Below, piece by piece: positions 63,879-64,000 of a DNA stretch of 64,000 bases. The position numbers and the translations under genes were made by a program. How positions within the stretch are numbered: the first letter of the stretch is position 1; each line of letters opens with the position of its first letter. Below the pieces are notes generated by a model. The model was not told where the DNA came from, did not search any database, and saw nothing but the letters and a program-made list of their open reading frames with translations. The DNA is taken from contig CAVTWS010000023.1 of assembly GCA_963738445.1 (NCBI GenBank), forward strand, positions 62,001 to 126,000. The letters are read 5' to 3'. Source of the stretch: CAVTWS01 sp963738445 (GTDB taxonomy: Bacteria > Actinomycetota > Acidimicrobiia > Acidimicrobiales > SHLQ01).

Positions 63879-64000
63879 GTGGAACGGGTAGCCGACTACA
63901 TGATCGTGCGTCCGCTCAGCGGCGGGAACAACGGCCAGCTCTATGTGGCCAAGTGTCCGGAACGGCTGCCCATCGAGGCCGAGTTCGTGGCCGTCAAGGT
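63879..64000 (+). CDS. Serine/threonine protein kinase, N-terminal part (runs off window)
   Basis: From GTG 63879, preceded by AAAGGACAAGG, the frame reads DYMIVRPLSGGNNGQLYVAK and then EFVAVKV at the window edge. The glycine-rich nucleotide loop (GGNNGQLY) and the VAVK lysine of the kinase N-lobe are present, as in bacterial Hanks-type kinases. The rest lies beyond 64000. The GGNNG loop differs from the usual GxGxxG. Confidence 0.72.
   Translation, partial: MERVADYMIVRPLSGGNNGQLYVAKCPERLPIEAEFVAVK

Overview
The window is very GC-rich, almost fully coding DNA with many GTG and TTG starts and many 1-4 bp start/stop overlaps. It carries a DUF222/HNH gene, a deazaflavin (F420)-type nitroreductase, Ser/Thr kinases, and many acyl-CoA dehydrogenases, SDRs, AMP-dependent ligases and TetR regulators. 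This gene content fits an actinobacterium, most likely an environmental Acidimicrobiia-like lineage with a large lipid/terpenoid/steroid-type catabolic repertoire. The lineage is inference; there is no rRNA or other marker gene here.

Layout. 0-4.1 kb: FHA-like remnant, HNH endonuclease-like gene with a degenerate SOS-box promoter, membrane patatin-like phospholipase. 4.3-9.7 kb: a block of frameshifted genes (amidohydrolase, GH78-like alpha-L-rhamnosidase, FMN reductase, remnants of a flavin-binding PNPOx-like protein and an alpha/beta hydrolase) around one intact SnoaL-like gene. 9.9-25 kb: an activation-and-oxidation region with acyl-CoA ligases, a P450 with its own 3-cysteine ferredoxin, esterase, acyl-CoA dehydrogenase, several SDRs, enoyl-CoA hydratase plus TetR, and an amidohydrolase. 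25-32 kb: TetR, three acyl-CoA dehydrogenases, an APH-like phosphotransferase and a ligase, with many frameshifts between 27.1 and 30.0 kb. 32.2-35.6 kb: bifunctional PutA. 35.6-38.5 kb: CocE-like hydrolase, a dead Ser/Thr kinase-NHL gene, F420-type oxidoreductase. 38.7-46.8 kb: a tightly overlapping set (tyrosinase, DUF2182-like membrane protein, HExxH peptidase, metallo-beta-lactamase-fold protein), then a membrane-anchored ligand-binding protein and a lipoprotein. 46.8-50.6 kb: methyltransferase and a secreted protein with three almost identical 387-bp repeats. 50.8-60.1 kb: reductase, SDR, small coiled-coil membrane protein, GNAT, XRE-cupin regulator, three acyl-CoA dehydrogenases, protein phosphatase, second P450. 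60.1-64 kb: secreted repeat protein, cyclopropane synthase, start of a Ser/Thr kinase.

How the genes fit together. Most of the window reads as beta-oxidation-like breakdown of cyclic or branched carboxylic acids. P450s hydroxylate, ligases make CoA thioesters, acyl-CoA dehydrogenases (some as adjacent, probably heteromeric pairs) and the hydratase oxidise them, and SDRs handle hydroxyl/keto steps. Local control is suggested by perfect inverted repeats, one of them exactly midway between two divergent genes. The substrate cannot be read from sequence.

Two cautions. Frameshifts are clustered (4.9-9.6 kb and 27.2-29.9 kb), and the alternate frames keep good family motifs, so many may be sequence or assembly errors. 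The kinase-NHL, PNPOx and hydrolase remnants lack whole segments and look truly decayed. Second, several proteins carry exact short in-frame tandem duplications (18-36 bp), alongside the 387-bp triplication, a repeated theme in this DNA.

No rRNA, tRNA, CRISPR array, transposase or replication origin was seen. No stretch above about 300 bases lacks a gene or recognisable gene remnant.
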